From NCBI GenBank assembly GCA_965228435.1, contig OZ245818.1, positions 5,952,001 to 6,016,000 of the forward strand: a DNA stretch of 64,000 nt, in the 5' to 3' direction. The notes beneath the pieces are model-generated. The model did no database searches and was not told where the DNA came from. It saw only the letters and a list, made by a program, of their open reading frames with translations. The stretch is from Hoeflea_A sp965228435. Lineage in GTDB: Bacteria; Pseudomonadota; Alphaproteobacteria; Rhizobiales; Rhizobiaceae. This document shows positions 16,161-26,150 of this stretch, piece by piece. Numbering within the stretch: the stretch's first letter is position 1; each line of letters begins with the position of its first letter. A program made the translations under genes and the position numbers.

Positions 16161-17162
16161 TCAATCCGGACTGTACGGATCTGCAAGTGCCGCATCCGGT
16201 TTGCTGACGGGCACTCGGTCCTTTGATGTTAACTCAGACAGTTTTTTTGAGCCATGCTTGCCCAGCACGCTTCGAAACGTCGGGTGCATGCCTCCGTCGG
16301 AATAAGAGGATGCCGACACATTAGACGGAAGCGTCAGAATTGACTCAAACATTTCCCTGTCGGAGTGGCTCTTTGCCAAAACAGCCTCGTTTTGGTCGTC
16401 ACGCCTTGCAGGGCATGCTGCCAAAGGCCCGCTCGGGCTCACATCTCCAAAGTCAGCGTTGAAAACGTAGCGCCCGCCACAATACGAAACATCGGGTGCT
16501 TGCCGTGTGACCTCAAAATAGTCATTGCCCGTCTTCAGGTTCTGCCAAAAGGCAAGATTCGGATCGGAGCTATGTAATGCCATGTTTTCAGGCGTCATGC
16601 GAAATGGATATGATTGTACCTGGAACTCTGACTGGCCACCACGAAGAGCATCGCGCGCGATCGCGTAAACTTCCGCAACATGCTTATCCGTAATTGCAAA
16701 GCAGCCGGAAGAAGAGCACGCGCCATGTACCATCAAGGCATTACCCGTGTATCCTAGTGCTTTTTCCAGGCTATTTGGGTAGCCCAGATTGAATGACAGG
16801 AAATATTTCGAAGATGGGTTAAGCATGGAAGCAGAGACCATGTAATATCCCTCAGGTGCCTGCCGGTCGCCATCCGCCTTTTTAGGACCCAACTTCCCGG
16901 ACCATCTGCACATTGGATAGGTCTTGAATAGGACGTATTGACCCACGGAGTTCATCTTCCAGAGTTCCAGCTCACTTTCCCTTTTGAATATTCGTACCAA
17001 AACCGGACTGGTTGGCGATAGGCCCCGCTTTTTCATTTCGGCTTTTGCTTTGGGTGGAACCGGGATGTCGCCTCGGTCTGCTACGTCGAGCACGCTGGTG
17101 GTACAACCCGACATGATTATAGCCGATACCGCTAGCACCAAATGGACCAACAATCCACGCAT
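16161..17162 (-). CDS. L,D-transpeptidase lipoprotein (YkuD family)
   Basis: A 333-residue lipoprotein. MRGLLVHLVLAVSAIIMSGC ends in a lipobox cysteine. The YkuD catalytic motif is HGACSSSGCFAI (His, Ser and nucleophile Cys). Upstream is YPMCRWSGKLGPKKADGD with APEGYY, as in the large-protein subgroup of murein L,D-transpeptidases (YafK-like). It probably crosslinks or trims peptidoglycan. I chose the ATG at 17162 because it starts the lipoprotein signal; an in-frame start at 17297 would bury it. It stands between two transglutaminase-like protease genes. Confidence 0.88.
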   Translation of the reverse strand: MRGLLVHLVLAVSAIIMSGCTTSVLDVADRGDIPVPPKAKAEMKKRGLSPTSPVLVRIFKRESELELWKMNSVGQYVLFKTYPMCRWSGKLGPKKADGDRQAPEGYYMVSASMLNPSSKYFLSFNLGYPNSLEKALGYTGNALMVHGACSSSGCFAITDKHVAEVYAIARDALRGGQSEFQVQSYPFRMTPENMALHSSDPNLAFWQNLKTGNDYFEVTRQAPDVSYCGGRYVFNADFGDVSPSGPLAACPARRDDQNEAVLAKSHSDREMFESILTLPSNVSASSYSDGGMHPTFRSVLGKHGSKKLSELTSKDRVPVSKPDAALADPYSPD

Positions 17163-18034
17163 CGTTCGATGTATCCAATCCGGTTCCGGTTTGATCGCAA
17201 AAGATGGCCAGCAGGCAACGCATTTGCATTTTGTACTAGTTGTAAGATTATGGATCAGCGACCTTAACCAGAAATTGATCAAATTTTTGTTATTCATCAG
17301 TGACTAGAAATTGTATTCGGCGAAAAGCTTCAAATCGTAATTGGGCGTGATTCTGGTGGACGTCAAGATTTGGACTCGCCACAATTGCCTACTGCGTCAT
17401 TTCCAGCGCCTCTTGCCGTTTGTGGCTTTGGCTGATCGAGAACTATACGAGATGGAATCGAGGATCGGCTTTACGCATGCTGTTGGGCAATGCGAACTGA
17501 CACGCCGATCGCTCTGGGAACTCAATTTTGTAGAAATGGGCACTTGTTTCCGACGGCTGCCAGGATGGCTTTAGTGGCGTTGCCTTTTGGGGGTAAGCCA
17601 GTAAGTCCTGGCTTATCCGGCATAGCCGCAGACTGGGTATCGGCGAGATTGTACTCGATTCCCTAGATGGCCACTTCCATGCCGCGGATCACAGTTGCCG
17701 AAAATCCGTAATTGGGTGTGCCACGCGGGGGTATGGCGTATACGGTTAACTCCGCACCCTTTGAAGGTCTTGTTGAATTCGCCTCCGACAGTTCACCTTG
17801 AATTCGTAAGGCGCATGCCACTTACCTTCGCGATGCATTCGGCACTCGACAAACATGGGCCAGAGGTCTCGCAGTCTCGCCGGCGCATCCTATTTTGCAG
17901 GTAAGCCGACAGCTTTTTTTGAAAGACAGTTGGCAAAGCCCATTCAGGTGCTCGTTGCCCGTGACATGTCGCGCGTTGTCATGACCGATGCGGCCCGGCC
18001 AGGTCTTGAATATCGTTTGCGCCTCGTTGGACAC
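17163..18034. other. Intergenic interval with a possible outer-membrane protein remnant
   Basis: About 870 bases without an intact gene. On the minus strand just above 17304 a frame ends ITPNYDLKLFAEYNF followed by stop; the terminal Phe with alternating residues looks like the last strand of an outer-membrane beta-barrel. Further upstream (about 17630-17730) another frame reads GMEVAI, stop, GIEYNLADT, also barrel-like. The frames do not join, so this would be a decayed porin-like gene. Confidence 0.3.
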
Positions 18035-18625
18035 TTAGCTCCTGGTTAGATCAAGCCAGGTGTTAGGATTTTTCTGGGATTGGCGTTTGAGATAGTACAG
18101 CTCGGCATCGCGCCATTCGAGAACCTGCGAGTTGACGTTATCGAGAATAAAATCGCCCACATTCGTTACAACGGTCAGTACAGCATGTCCCCCGCCATCG
18201 GCATCGCGCGCAACGGTGATAAGAAGAGAGCTGAGCGGGTATCCACGTTCGGCAAGGAGCTGGCGTTTTAGAAGAACATAATCTTCACAATCACCAACAT
18301 TTTCTGGAAGCTCCCAGCGCTCTTCAACACCAAAGATCTCTCGATCTGTTGCGGGGCGGATCCGTTGGTTAACACTGCTGTTCACCGCGACGATTTCTTT
18401 CCATCGTGCACGCGTGAGATTGACCACAGCTGGTTTGCTCTTCTGCCGACACCGTGCCGTATAGCGGTTGCAGTATTCATAATAGCCGATCGGTATAGAG
18501 GTTTTACCGAATGTTTTCATATTTGGGGAATCAGCGCTTTGTTGCGGATTCAAATGCAGTGCATCGGCACTTGCAGGTTGTGCAATAACAGTCAGCGACA
18601 ATGCAATGAAAAATAAAAGTCTCAT
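18035..18625 (-). CDS. Transglutaminase-like cysteine peptidase (BTLCP, family C93)
   Basis: A 196-residue exported protein with signal peptide (residues 1-20, ending PASA) and the same catalytic order as its paralogue at 14778-15392: GDCEDYVLLKRQLL, GGHAVL and LDN. Shared blocks such as PIGYYEYCNR next to a second Cys (TARCRQ) show clear common descent. The two copies differ throughout, so the duplication is old or they came separately. Its substrate, perhaps a surface adhesin or envelope protein, is not evident nearby. Confidence 0.88.
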   Translation of the reverse strand: MRLLFFIALSLTVIAQPASADALHLNPQQSADSPNMKTFGKTSIPIGYYEYCNRYTARCRQKSKPAVVNLTRARWKEIVAVNSSVNQRIRPATDREIFGVEERWELPENVGDCEDYVLLKRQLLAERGYPLSSLLITVARDADGGGHAVLTVVTNVGDFILDNVNSQVLEWRDAELYYLKRQSQKNPNTWLDLTRS

Positions 18626-18883
18626 CCCGTATTCTCCCCAGAAGTGGTGAGAACACTATAGATGAGGTCTGCGAAAATTATGCAAAAACAGAGACTTAGT
18701 TTTTAGTAAAGGTTGTCGAAAATGCGTTTCTATTCATTTTCGTACTATTAACCTAGGCAATTCCATTTGATGTAAATAGCAGAAGTGGGACTGGCGCTGT
18801 GACCTGATCGCACCCGCAATATTTCCTGGCGCGCGGCAATTAAATTCAGAGCGAATGTTGGCACGTTGAACGGTGACGAATTC

Positions 18884-19312
18884 TCAAGAACCGATATCTT
18901 CGTGATCGGTCAGACACTCGGAATGATCACGCAGCACCTCCAGCACGCGACATTCGGCAACACTGTCACTGGTGCAGTCCGCAATCATTCGCTTTAACTC
19001 CTTCTGTAGTGCTTGCAGCCTCAAAATGCGCTTTTCGACCTGAACCAGCTGCCGTCGCGCAATGGAATCTGCGTCGGCGCAAGAGCGCTCGGGACTATCT
19101 GACAAATCCAGAAGTTCACGTATGGCAACCAGAGAAAATCCAAGCTGTCGGGCGTGGCGAATGAACGCTAATCGATCAAGGTCGTGTGAGTGATAGCGCC
19201 GCTGTCCACCTTCGGTGCGACCGGGCTCACGCATCAATCCGATCTGCTCGTAGTAGCGGATCGTCTGGACTTTGGTTCCGGTCTTCTTTGAGAGATTTCC
19301 AATAGTCAACAT
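18884..19312 (-). CDS. MerR-family divalent-metal regulator
   Basis: A 142-residue MerR protein: LTIGNLSKKTGT helix-turn-helix, TIRYYEQIGL, RTEGGQRRY wing, long helix, then the metal loop. Cys78, Cys113 and Cys121 form the ligand set; the first cysteine (ERSCADA) marks it as a divalent sensor and not a CueR. It is closely similar to the partial regulator at 1-386. It is divergent from the dsbB operon with a 19-bp-spacer promoter between them (19415-19445). It is the best candidate to control the TTGAAC promoters of this window. Confidence 0.93.
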   Translation of the reverse strand: MLTIGNLSKKTGTKVQTIRYYEQIGLMREPGRTEGGQRRYHSHDLDRLAFIRHARQLGFSLVAIRELLDLSDSPERSCADADSIARRQLVQVEKRILRLQALQKELKRMIADCTSDSVAECRVLEVLRDHSECLTDHEDIGS

Positions 19313-19414
19313 GGATTTTTCCTAACACTAAAGCCTCGAAAAGATCTACTCGGCGGCAATCAATGAGCCGCCCCCCAAGTCCTGATAAATAGGTTTGCCT
19401 GCTAGATTTTTCTG

Positions 19415-19445
19415 TTGAACCTCTACCTACTGTAGCTTGTATCAT
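19415..19445 (+). promoter_or_regulatory. MerR-type promoter for dsbB/dsbA-like/PCuAC genes
   Basis: -35 TTGAAC (19415-19420), 19-bp spacer, -10 TATCAT (19440-19445). The spacer has CTCTAC-CTA-CTGTAG, of the same family as those at 14363 and 23765. It lies between the divergent MerR gene and dsbB. Confidence 0.8.
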
Positions 19446-19594
19446 TATTTTGTCTCCGCACGCGATAGATACGGGGTGACCCATCCTGCATCTAGTATGT
19501 TTTCGGACACCGATGGTCATTTGTCCGATGTCTGGAGACCGGCGGCAGTGGGGCTGAACACTGTGGCTGATCTGAATTGAAGATTGGGAACTAG

Positions 19595-20026
19595 ATGACA
19601 CGCGAGCGTGGGATCACAATTTCACTTTTTTTGGCTTGGGTCGTGGCTCTTGTCGCATCACTTGCTGTTCTTTTTATCGGTGAGGTGCTTGGGCAAACAC
19701 CCTGTGTTTTGTGCTGGTTTCAGAGAGCATTTATGTTTCCGCTTGCCATAATTCTGGGCATTGCGTTCTGTTTGTCTGACACAGGTGTTTGGCGCTACAG
19801 CATGCCGCTTGCAGCAATAGGCGGTTTGATTGCTGCTTATCACACGCTTCTTTATTTCGGTGTGTTTCCAGAAGCGATTCAACCTTGTACAGCCGATGGA
19901 TCGTCCTGCACCGATGCGGGCATGGTTGTCTTGGGTTTGCCAATTCCGCTTCTTGCGCTTCTTGCGTTCGGAACGATATTTGCCCTTCTCCTGCAATTTA
20001 AGCGAGGAATCCAACATGAACCGTAA
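19595..20026 (+). CDS. dsbB: Disulfide bond formation protein DsbB
   Basis: A 143-residue, four-helix membrane protein. The redox pairs are Cys37/Cys40 (TPCVLCWFQR) after helix 1 and Cys98/Cys105 (QPCTADGSSC) in the second periplasmic loop, as in DsbB/DsbI. It reoxidises a DsbA-like partner by passing electrons to quinone. Its stop lies inside the start of the next gene, which encodes such a partner. The operon follows a MerR-type promoter, so disulfide formation here appears metal-induced. Confidence 0.9.
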   Translation: MTRERGITISLFLAWVVALVASLAVLFIGEVLGQTPCVLCWFQRAFMFPLAIILGIAFCLSDTGVWRYSMPLAAIGGLIAAYHTLLYFGVFPEAIQPCTADGSSCTDAGMVVLGLPIPLLALLAFGTIFALLLQFKRGIQHEP

Positions 20027-20684
20027 GCAACTTGTGTCGGTAGCAATAGTGACACTCGCGCTGGCTCTCATAGCGTTTGCCGGCGCGACTTGGTTCGCTA
20101 CCAAGCCCGTGGAGCAAACATCGGCGAAATTGGCCGTCGAGCAAAACGACCGTCTTGTGAGGGCTTATTCGCCCGTTCTGGGTCCACGGGACGCCCAGGT
20201 GACGATCGTTGAATTTTTTGATCCGGCCTGCGAAGCCTGCCGAGCATTTTACCCGATGGTTAAGGAGATCATGAATAGATACCCAAAGGATGTGCGCCTG
20301 GTATTACGCTATACTCCATTTCACGGCAGCGGGTCCGAGACCGCAATCAAGGTCCTTGAAGTCGCTCGTTTGCAGGATGTCTATGTTCCTGTGTTGGAAG
20401 CGTTGCTCAAAAACCAGCCTGTCTGGGCTGCGCATGACGCACCCGCGGAGGAGCGTATTATGCAAATTGCCGGCGAAGCAGGATTGGACATCGATCTGGC
20501 CGAACAGCAGGTGAAAATGCCTGATATCGTAGCGATCGTGAACCTGGATCGCGCCGACGTGCAGGCAATTGGCATCCAAAGAACGCCCACATTTTTTGTC
20601 AACGGCAAGTCCTTGCCGTCTTTCGGGCCTGAACAACTATCATTGCTGGTCGATTCTGAGGTCAAGGCCGCGCGTGGCTTTTAG
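20016..20684 (+). CDS. DsbA-like thioredoxin-fold thiol oxidoreductase
   Basis: A 222-residue periplasmic protein anchored or secreted by an N-terminal hydrophobic segment. The thioredoxin-fold DSBA domain has an unusual acidic active site, Cys72-Glu-Ala-Cys75 in DPACEAC, and the cis-Pro loop is QRTPTFFVNG. It overlaps dsbB by 11 bp and is preceded by GCGAGGAA, which fixes the ATG at 20016. DsbB should be its oxidant. The domain resembles the thiol oxidases found with copper and metal loci. Confidence 0.88.
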   Translation: MNRKQLVSVAIVTLALALIAFAGATWFATKPVEQTSAKLAVEQNDRLVRAYSPVLGPRDAQVTIVEFFDPACEACRAFYPMVKEIMNRYPKDVRLVLRYTPFHGSGSETAIKVLEVARLQDVYVPVLEALLKNQPVWAAHDAPAEERIMQIAGEAGLDIDLAEQQVKMPDIVAIVNLDRADVQAIGIQRTPTFFVNGKSLPSFGPEQLSLLVDSEVKAARGF

Positions 20685-20719
20685 TGCCATTGTAAAAATA
20701 CAGCAGAAAGTGTGTTCAC

Positions 20720-21193
20720 ATGCCTGGCTATATCACTCGCAGTTGCATCTTTTTTTCACTCATCCTGTTTTCGATACCTGCATTGTCACAACAGATGTCA
20801 GGGGACGATTCCATATTCATTGAGGCTCCATGGGCTCGCGCCAGCATCGGGACTTCGCGCCCTGTTGCCGCCTATATGACAATTGGCAATGCGGGCACTA
20901 AAGAGATCACTCTTACCACCATGAGAGCAGATGTTTCTGCGAACATCTCGATCCATAACACTGAGGTGGACAGCGATGGAGTGATCAGGATGTCTGCTCA
21001 GAAATCCGTAAACATTCCTGCTGGTGAACGCATTACTCTCGAACCTGGAGGCATGCATGCGATGATTATGAACCTGCGGGCACCGCTTACTGCGGGTACT
21101 GAGATTCCACTGACACTCGTGTTTGAAAATGGTGAAGAGATAACAATCCTTGTTCCGGTTCTCGGTATTGGCGCGCGTGGTCCTGATGGCTGA
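20720..21193 (+). CDS. PCuAC-family periplasmic copper chaperone
   Basis: A 157-residue secreted protein with a PCuAC domain. The signal peptide ends near ALSQQ. The Cu(I) ligands H(M)x10Mx21HxM are intact as His79, Met91, His113 and Met115 (IHNTEV, VIRM, GGMHAMIM). PCuAC proteins deliver copper to cytochrome oxidase together with SCO, which lies at 13618-14214 under a related promoter. It is the third gene of the dsbB operon, 35 bp after the DsbA-like gene. Two other PCuAC-like proteins here (26625, 48656) lack these ligands. Confidence 0.92.
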   Translation: MPGYITRSCIFFSLILFSIPALSQQMSGDDSIFIEAPWARASIGTSRPVAAYMTIGNAGTKEITLTTMRADVSANISIHNTEVDSDGVIRMSAQKSVNIPAGERITLEPGGMHAMIMNLRAPLTAGTEIPLTLVFENGEEITILVPVLGIGARGPDG

Positions 21194-21385
21194 CGCAGGG
21201 GGATATGATCTCCTGGTGTCCTCAGATCTTCGGTGTCTGAGGACAAAAGCGTTCCCCTTGATCGAATGATCCAGCTTGTTGGTCAATCTCGGCGTAGAAA
21301 TACCGCAGCACTCCAAACGTCGTGAATATAAAGTACGGCTGGTTCGGACGACACCAACTCGTTCACGCCAGATTTCGCGCTTGAG

Positions 21386-23730
21386 TCAGCCGACAGCCTT
21401 TTCGTGGCCCTGCGTCAGCGTACCGGCAGCCCCAACATCGTCGATCCTGTGGCTATCGGTGGGAGTTGAATTGCCACCACTCGCATGTAACAACCGCAGG
21501 GCGTTGGCTACCACCAAAAGCGATACACCGACATCGGCCGCGATCGCACCCCACATAGTCGCCAGGCCGAACGCGGTCAGTACGACAAACAGCGCTTTTG
21601 TCGCCAATGCAACGACTATATTCTGGTGAATAATGGACATAGTGCGCCGTGAGTGGTCCACTAGCCACGGCAGCTTACTGATATCGTCACTCATCAGAGC
21701 GATATCGGCGGTTTCAATCGCCGCATCAGATCCTACTGCCCCCATGGCAATTGCGAAGTGAGCCCTGGCCATGGCCGGCGCGTCATTCACACCATCGCCG
21801 ACCATCGCAACAACGTTGTATTTTGCAGTCAGTTCTTCAATGGCTCTTACTTTGTCTTCTGGAAGTAGTTCAGCACGTACTTCATCTATTCCTACCTCGT
21901 TGGCGACGGTGTTTGCGGTGCGCTCATTGTCGCCGGTGAGCATGACTATCTTTTTGACACCCTTGGCGTGCAGATCGGCGACGATGCCAATGGCATCGCG
22001 CCTAATGCCGTCGCGCAATTCGATCAGGCCAAGAATATCTGTTTCATTGCCAACGACGACTAGAGTGTTGCCCATCCCTTCTATCTGTTTCCGCAGGTCG
22101 TTCGGTATAGCGTCTCCAAGCTGCTTCTCGGTCGCAAAGCGGTCAGAACCCAGCCAAATAGCGCCCGCCTCATAAGTTCCCTCAACGCCACGGCCCGGGA
22201 CAGTGCGCGTGTCAACCGCCGGGGTCAAAGGCAAACCATCACGTTCGGCCCGATTAACAATGGCTTGCGCAAGCGGGTGCGAGCTACGGACCTCTAGTGC
22301 CGTGGCTGCGGCGAGCAACTCTCGTTGGCTCGTTCCTTTCAGCGGAAATAGATTGGCGACCTCTGGCTTTCCCATTGTGATGGTGCCGGTTTTATCCAAA
22401 GCCAATGCCTTTAAGTTGGATGGCGCCTCCACATACGCACCACCCTTGATCAGCACGCCATTGCGGGCTGACGATGCTAGCGAAGCAACGATGGAAACAG
22501 GCGTTGAAATCACCAGAGCGCAGGGGCAAGCGATCACAAGTAGGACAAGGGCGTTATACAACCAGTTCGACCAGTCTCCTCCGAAGAGAAGGGGTGGTAT
22601 GATGAAAATCAGGAACGCGAGCGCCATAACGGCAGGTGTGTATATCCGAGCGAATTTTGTGACCCATTGCTCAACTGGCGCGCGACGGGAATGAGCGTCG
22701 TCCACCATCCTGATGATGCGCGACAGTACAGTATCGCTGGCCTCTTTCGTTGCGCTTACGATCAGCGTGCCCTCTCCATTGATCGTGCCAGCGTAGACAT
22801 CATCGCCCGCCTCCTTTGGAATCGGCGCACTTTCCCCCGTTATCGCGCTTGATCGACTGCGCCCGCGCCAGAAACGACCTTGCCGTCCAGTGCTATACGG
22901 TCGCCGCCACGGACAATGAAACGATCGCCGATCGCTACGCTCGCAGCAGGAACTTCCGCTTCGGACCCGTCCTCTCGCATTATCCGGGCTGTCGGTGGTG
23001 CCAGATCTAACAATGCTGAAACAGCGTTGCGCGCGCGTCCCACGCTCCAGCTTTCCAATGTCAGCGACAACGCAAAGAAAAACGCCACAGTTGCTGCCTC
23101 GAAATACTCTCCAAGGCCAATTGCACCGGCGACCGCCACCACAAGCAGAAGGTTCATGTCGGGTGCAAGTCTGTGCGCCGCAGACCAGGCTTTTGGAGCT
23201 ACCAGCCAAACGCCCAATAGGATCGCTGCTAGAAAAAGACCGATTTCGGCGGGCGGCATCGGACTTTGACCATGGCCAGAAAACAGACGCACTGCCCCAG
23301 CCGCTCCGGTCTCGGCAACGTGGTAAAGGAAACCGGCGGCCCAGAAACTGCCACTGAGGCCGGTAAACAGCTTCAGGCGTTTTAGATGTGCTGCCTGATC
23401 GGCTTCGGCATTTTCGTAATCCCAAACCTTGGCCGACATCCCGGTTCCGTTGATCACTTTGATGATACGATCATCTGTTAGCTCGCGTGCGCCTTCCAGA
23501 ACGGTCATCCTAGCGTTCATGACGTCAAAGGACAGATAGTCCTCCCCCCCAACCGCAGGTCCCACAACCTTCCGCAAAATTGATACTTCATCAGCACAAT
23601 CGAGACCATTCACCCTGAAGCTGCGGCCGGTACTGGGCGCCGCTGCGACACTTTCAGAAACCTCAGCCATCTGATCGCAACAGCTGCCACGTTCATGCTC
23701 GTGATGATGGTTCTGCACATCGTGCTGCAT
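21386..23730 (-). pseudogene. Zn/Cd/Pb-type P1B ATPase, interrupted by a single-base frameshift
   Basis: Two frames together encode a full-length P-type metal exporter. It has an HMA-like N-terminus with GLDCADEV and an SCCDQ leader, CPCALVISTPV in TM6, DKTGTITMGKP, SSHPLAQAI, MVGDGVNDAPA and ADVGVSLLVVANALRLL in TM8; the TM8 Asp-x-Gly marks the Zn/Cd/Pb (P1B-2) class. The first frame stops at about 22840 after GAGAVDQ; the second resumes at SAITGES. One A missing from the minus-strand run near 22849-22850 explains it. Either the gene is broken or the base was misread. Its promoter is at 23765-23795. Confidence 0.88.
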
Positions 23731-23764
23731 TTTGGTTTCCTTTGCAGATCTTCAAATTGATTCC

Positions 23765-23795
23765 AATATAGGAGCTACAGCCACTAGAGGTTCAA
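23765..23795 (-). promoter_or_regulatory. MerR-type promoter for the Zn/Cd/Pb ATPase
   Basis: Minus strand: -35 TTGAAC (plus 23790-23795), 19-bp spacer, -10 TATATT (plus 23765-23770). The spacer dyad is CTCTAG-TGG-CTGTAG. It lies 35 bp before the ATPase start and is one of the best copies of this motif in the window. Confidence 0.85.
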
Positions 23796-24494
23796 GGGAA
23801 AATACGCGCCGACCGCTGCAAATCTGGTAGCCTTGCGCATGAATTTGATGTCATGGGGTGAGAAAATTGGGATCTTTGTGATGGCTGCCCGCGGACGACC
23901 TGAACTCGAGTATTCAATAGTCGGAGATCCAAGGCCGGATAATGTTCGATGAAGGCGTTTATTACTGTCTAACGACTGTCTAGTGGGCAGATCCTCTGGA
24001 TGCGGGCTCCACTGTGCTTTTTGGGAATGGCGCGAATTTTGTAAGAATAATTTCGAAATGATACCGGTTGCCGGTCGCTCGACATATGGCATCATGCGGC
24101 GGGCTTTTATCATTTGGTTGGAAGCAATAATCCTGGTGTTGTGAGACTTCGGAACGGTAGTCCTGGCCTAAACGCCAAATTTCAAAGCCCTTCACACATG
24201 TCGATCAGTTGCAGTGGTTAAGGTCACACATGGACGCATTCCAGCGCACGCATCGATGCAAGTCCTACCTGGCGGTCGGCGATGTACACGCACTCCTTGT
24301 TCTTACATAATGCATAAAACATGGTTGCGAAACAGGCCGCAACTTCCCGCTATTGTTCCCTATTTTAACGCCGCATCGCGCAAAAACAGGGCTGAGGGTG
24401 TCGGTTCCGCATTTCGATGAAATAATAACACAAAATTGAATTTGCGCAGTATTTTGACTTAGGTTTGTTAATTGATGCACGATAAGCTGAGGCC
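23796..24494. other. Intergenic interval, no gene recognised
   Basis: About 700 bases between divergent genes. No frame has a convincing start, family resemblance or ribosome site. It should contain the promoter of the small Cys protein at 24495, which I could not place. Confidence 0.5.
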
Positions 24495-24848
24495 ATGCGA
24501 AAACTGATTGCCACAGTGTTGATATGTATATTTGCGTTGGTTCACTACGCTGTCGCAATGCCGCTGGAACTTGATTCTAATGCAGAGGCCCATAAGAATC
24601 TTGAGGTGCAGGTGGATGATACCTGCCCACATTGTTTCGATTTTTCAACCGCAGCAACGGATGGCAAGTCCGACAGTTCGATGGGAAGTTCATCGGCTGG
24701 GTCCGATTGTTTTCTCGACTGCGTCCATGCGCTGCCGGCAATAAACACATCTCTTGTACATGGCCTGCCAGTGCATGGTTATGTGGCTAGTATTCAGTTG
24801 TCAGACCAATTTTTAGACTCACATCGACCTCCTCCCAAACTCGTTTGA
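24495..24848 (+). CDS. Small secreted Cys-rich protein with RPPP tail
   Basis: A 117-residue protein: signal peptide (residues 1-21), an acidic middle with TCPHCFDF and SDCFLDCVHAL, and an ending DSHRPPPKLV. The two cysteine pairs and the Pro-rich tail match three other proteins here (38469, 47668, 56736). The layout resembles DUF2946/CopL-like small periplasmic proteins found near copper genes, but I cannot assign a family firmly. GAGG precedes the ATG. It is followed by two L,D-transpeptidases on the same strand. Metal binding or metal-dependent translation control is conjecture. Confidence 0.7.
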   Translation: MRKLIATVLICIFALVHYAVAMPLELDSNAEAHKNLEVQVDDTCPHCFDFSTAATDGKSDSSMGSSSAGSDCFLDCVHALPAINTSLVHGLPVHGYVASIQLSDQFLDSHRPPPKLV

Positions 24849-24906
24849 ACAGATTTGCAGGCGCTATTCAGCGCTAGTGTTCAAATTATAGTTGAGGATT
24901 AAGTCG

Positions 24907-25476
24907 ATGATCTCCAAACGTGGATTGCTTTTGGGCCTTTCGGCCAGCATCGCGCTTGCCGTTACTCCGGCCGCTGCCCACAAGCGCAAGAAAACACCAA
25001 CCTTTAAGCTTGACCGGCGATACCGTCCGCAAATCGTCCGCTTTTCAGGATATCCGCCAGGAACAATCGTGGTCGATCCTCGCAACCATTTTCTTTACCT
25101 GCAGCTCCGCGGTGGAAAGGCACGGCGCTATGGAGTAGGTGTCGGCAGGGCAGGGTTGGCCTTCAGCGGAACTGCAACTATAGGCCGAAAAGCAAAGTGG
25201 CCGCGGTGGACACCGACGAAAAACATGATCCGTCGAGAGCCTAAAAAATATGCAAGATATGCGGGAGGAGTGCCAGGTGGGCCGCAAAATCCCCTTGGCG
25301 CGCGTGCGTTGTATTTATACCGGGGAAAGAGGGATACAATGTATCGTATCCACGGTACTACAGAGCCATCATCCATCGGTCGGTCTGTTTCCAGTGGGTG
25401 TATTCGCATGATCAATGATCACGTGATAGATTTGTTTGAGCGAGTTCCTGTCGGCGCGAAGGTGGTTGTTCTATGA
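24907..25476 (+). CDS. L,D-transpeptidase (YkuD family)
   Basis: A 189-residue exported enzyme with signal peptide (ending PAAAH) and a YkuD domain: GTIVVDPRNHFLYL, GVGVGRAGLAFSGTATIG and the catalytic RIHGTTEPSSIG then SVSSGCIRM. It forms 3-3 peptidoglycan crosslinks or tethers proteins to the wall. GAGG at 24894-24897 supports the ATG at 24907; a TTG at 24892 would also be in frame. It overlaps the next gene, a homologous enzyme, by ATGA. Confidence 0.9.
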   Translation: MISKRGLLLGLSASIALAVTPAAAHKRKKTPTFKLDRRYRPQIVRFSGYPPGTIVVDPRNHFLYLQLRGGKARRYGVGVGRAGLAFSGTATIGRKAKWPRWTPTKNMIRREPKKYARYAGGVPGGPQNPLGARALYLYRGKRDTMYRIHGTTEPSSIGRSVSSGCIRMINDHVIDLFERVPVGAKVVVL

Positions 25477-26150
25477 GCTCTGACATTACTCGCCGCCAAT
25501 TCGGAATTGGTTCGGCCAGCCTCTTGGGTTTGGTCGGCGCTGGCTGTACGACCGTTGCCACTCCCCCGGTAACAGACGAACCTGGACGACCGGAAATTAG
25601 TCCAAACTATCGACTGATGTATGGTCCGATGCCTGCGGAACGATTTCCACTGCCAGCAGTTCCCATCAATGAAGTTCCACGCCGGTATTGGCGAAAACAA
25701 GTCAACTTCAGAACAGATCACCCGGCCGGAACTCTGATTGTCAACACAAGGACTTTCTATCTCCATTTAGTTCAGGGCAATGGACGAGCAATGCGTTATG
25801 GTGTTGGACTTGGTCGGGCTGGATTTGAGTGGTCAGGCAAGGGCCGTATAGCCTGGAAACAGGTTTGGCCGAAATGGACACCGCCCAAGGAAATGATCGA
25901 ACGCCAGCCAGAGTTGGCAAAATGGAGTGCCGACAATGGTGGCATGCCTCCGGGTATTTCAAATCCACTAGGTGCTCGGGCACTTTATATCTTTCAGGGC
26001 AACGTCGACACGCTGTATCGGATTCATGGTTCCCCTGAATACCGATCGATCGGCAAGGCGGTATCAAGCGGCTGCGTTCGGTTGATGAACCAGGATATCA
26101 TCGATTTGTATAATCGGGTTCCAAAGGGATCAACTTTGGTGGTGATTTGA
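25473..26150 (+). CDS. L,D-transpeptidase, lipoprotein form
   Basis: A 225-residue YkuD enzyme. The N-terminus TRRQFGIGSASLLGLVGAGC combines a twin-arginine-like motif with a lipobox Cys, so it is probably Tat-exported and lipidated. The catalytic region is RIHGSPEYRSIG followed by AVSSGCVRL. It shares with the upstream gene the WPKWTPPKEMI region and NPLGARALY, showing tandem duplication. Coupling by a 4-bp overlap suggests they act together in wall remodelling. Confidence 0.9.
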   Translation: MSSDITRRQFGIGSASLLGLVGAGCTTVATPPVTDEPGRPEISPNYRLMYGPMPAERFPLPAVPINEVPRRYWRKQVNFRTDHPAGTLIVNTRTFYLHLVQGNGRAMRYGVGLGRAGFEWSGKGRIAWKQVWPKWTPPKEMIERQPELAKWSADNGGMPPGISNPLGARALYIFQGNVDTLYRIHGSPEYRSIGKAVSSGCVRLMNQDIIDLYNRVPKGSTLVVI

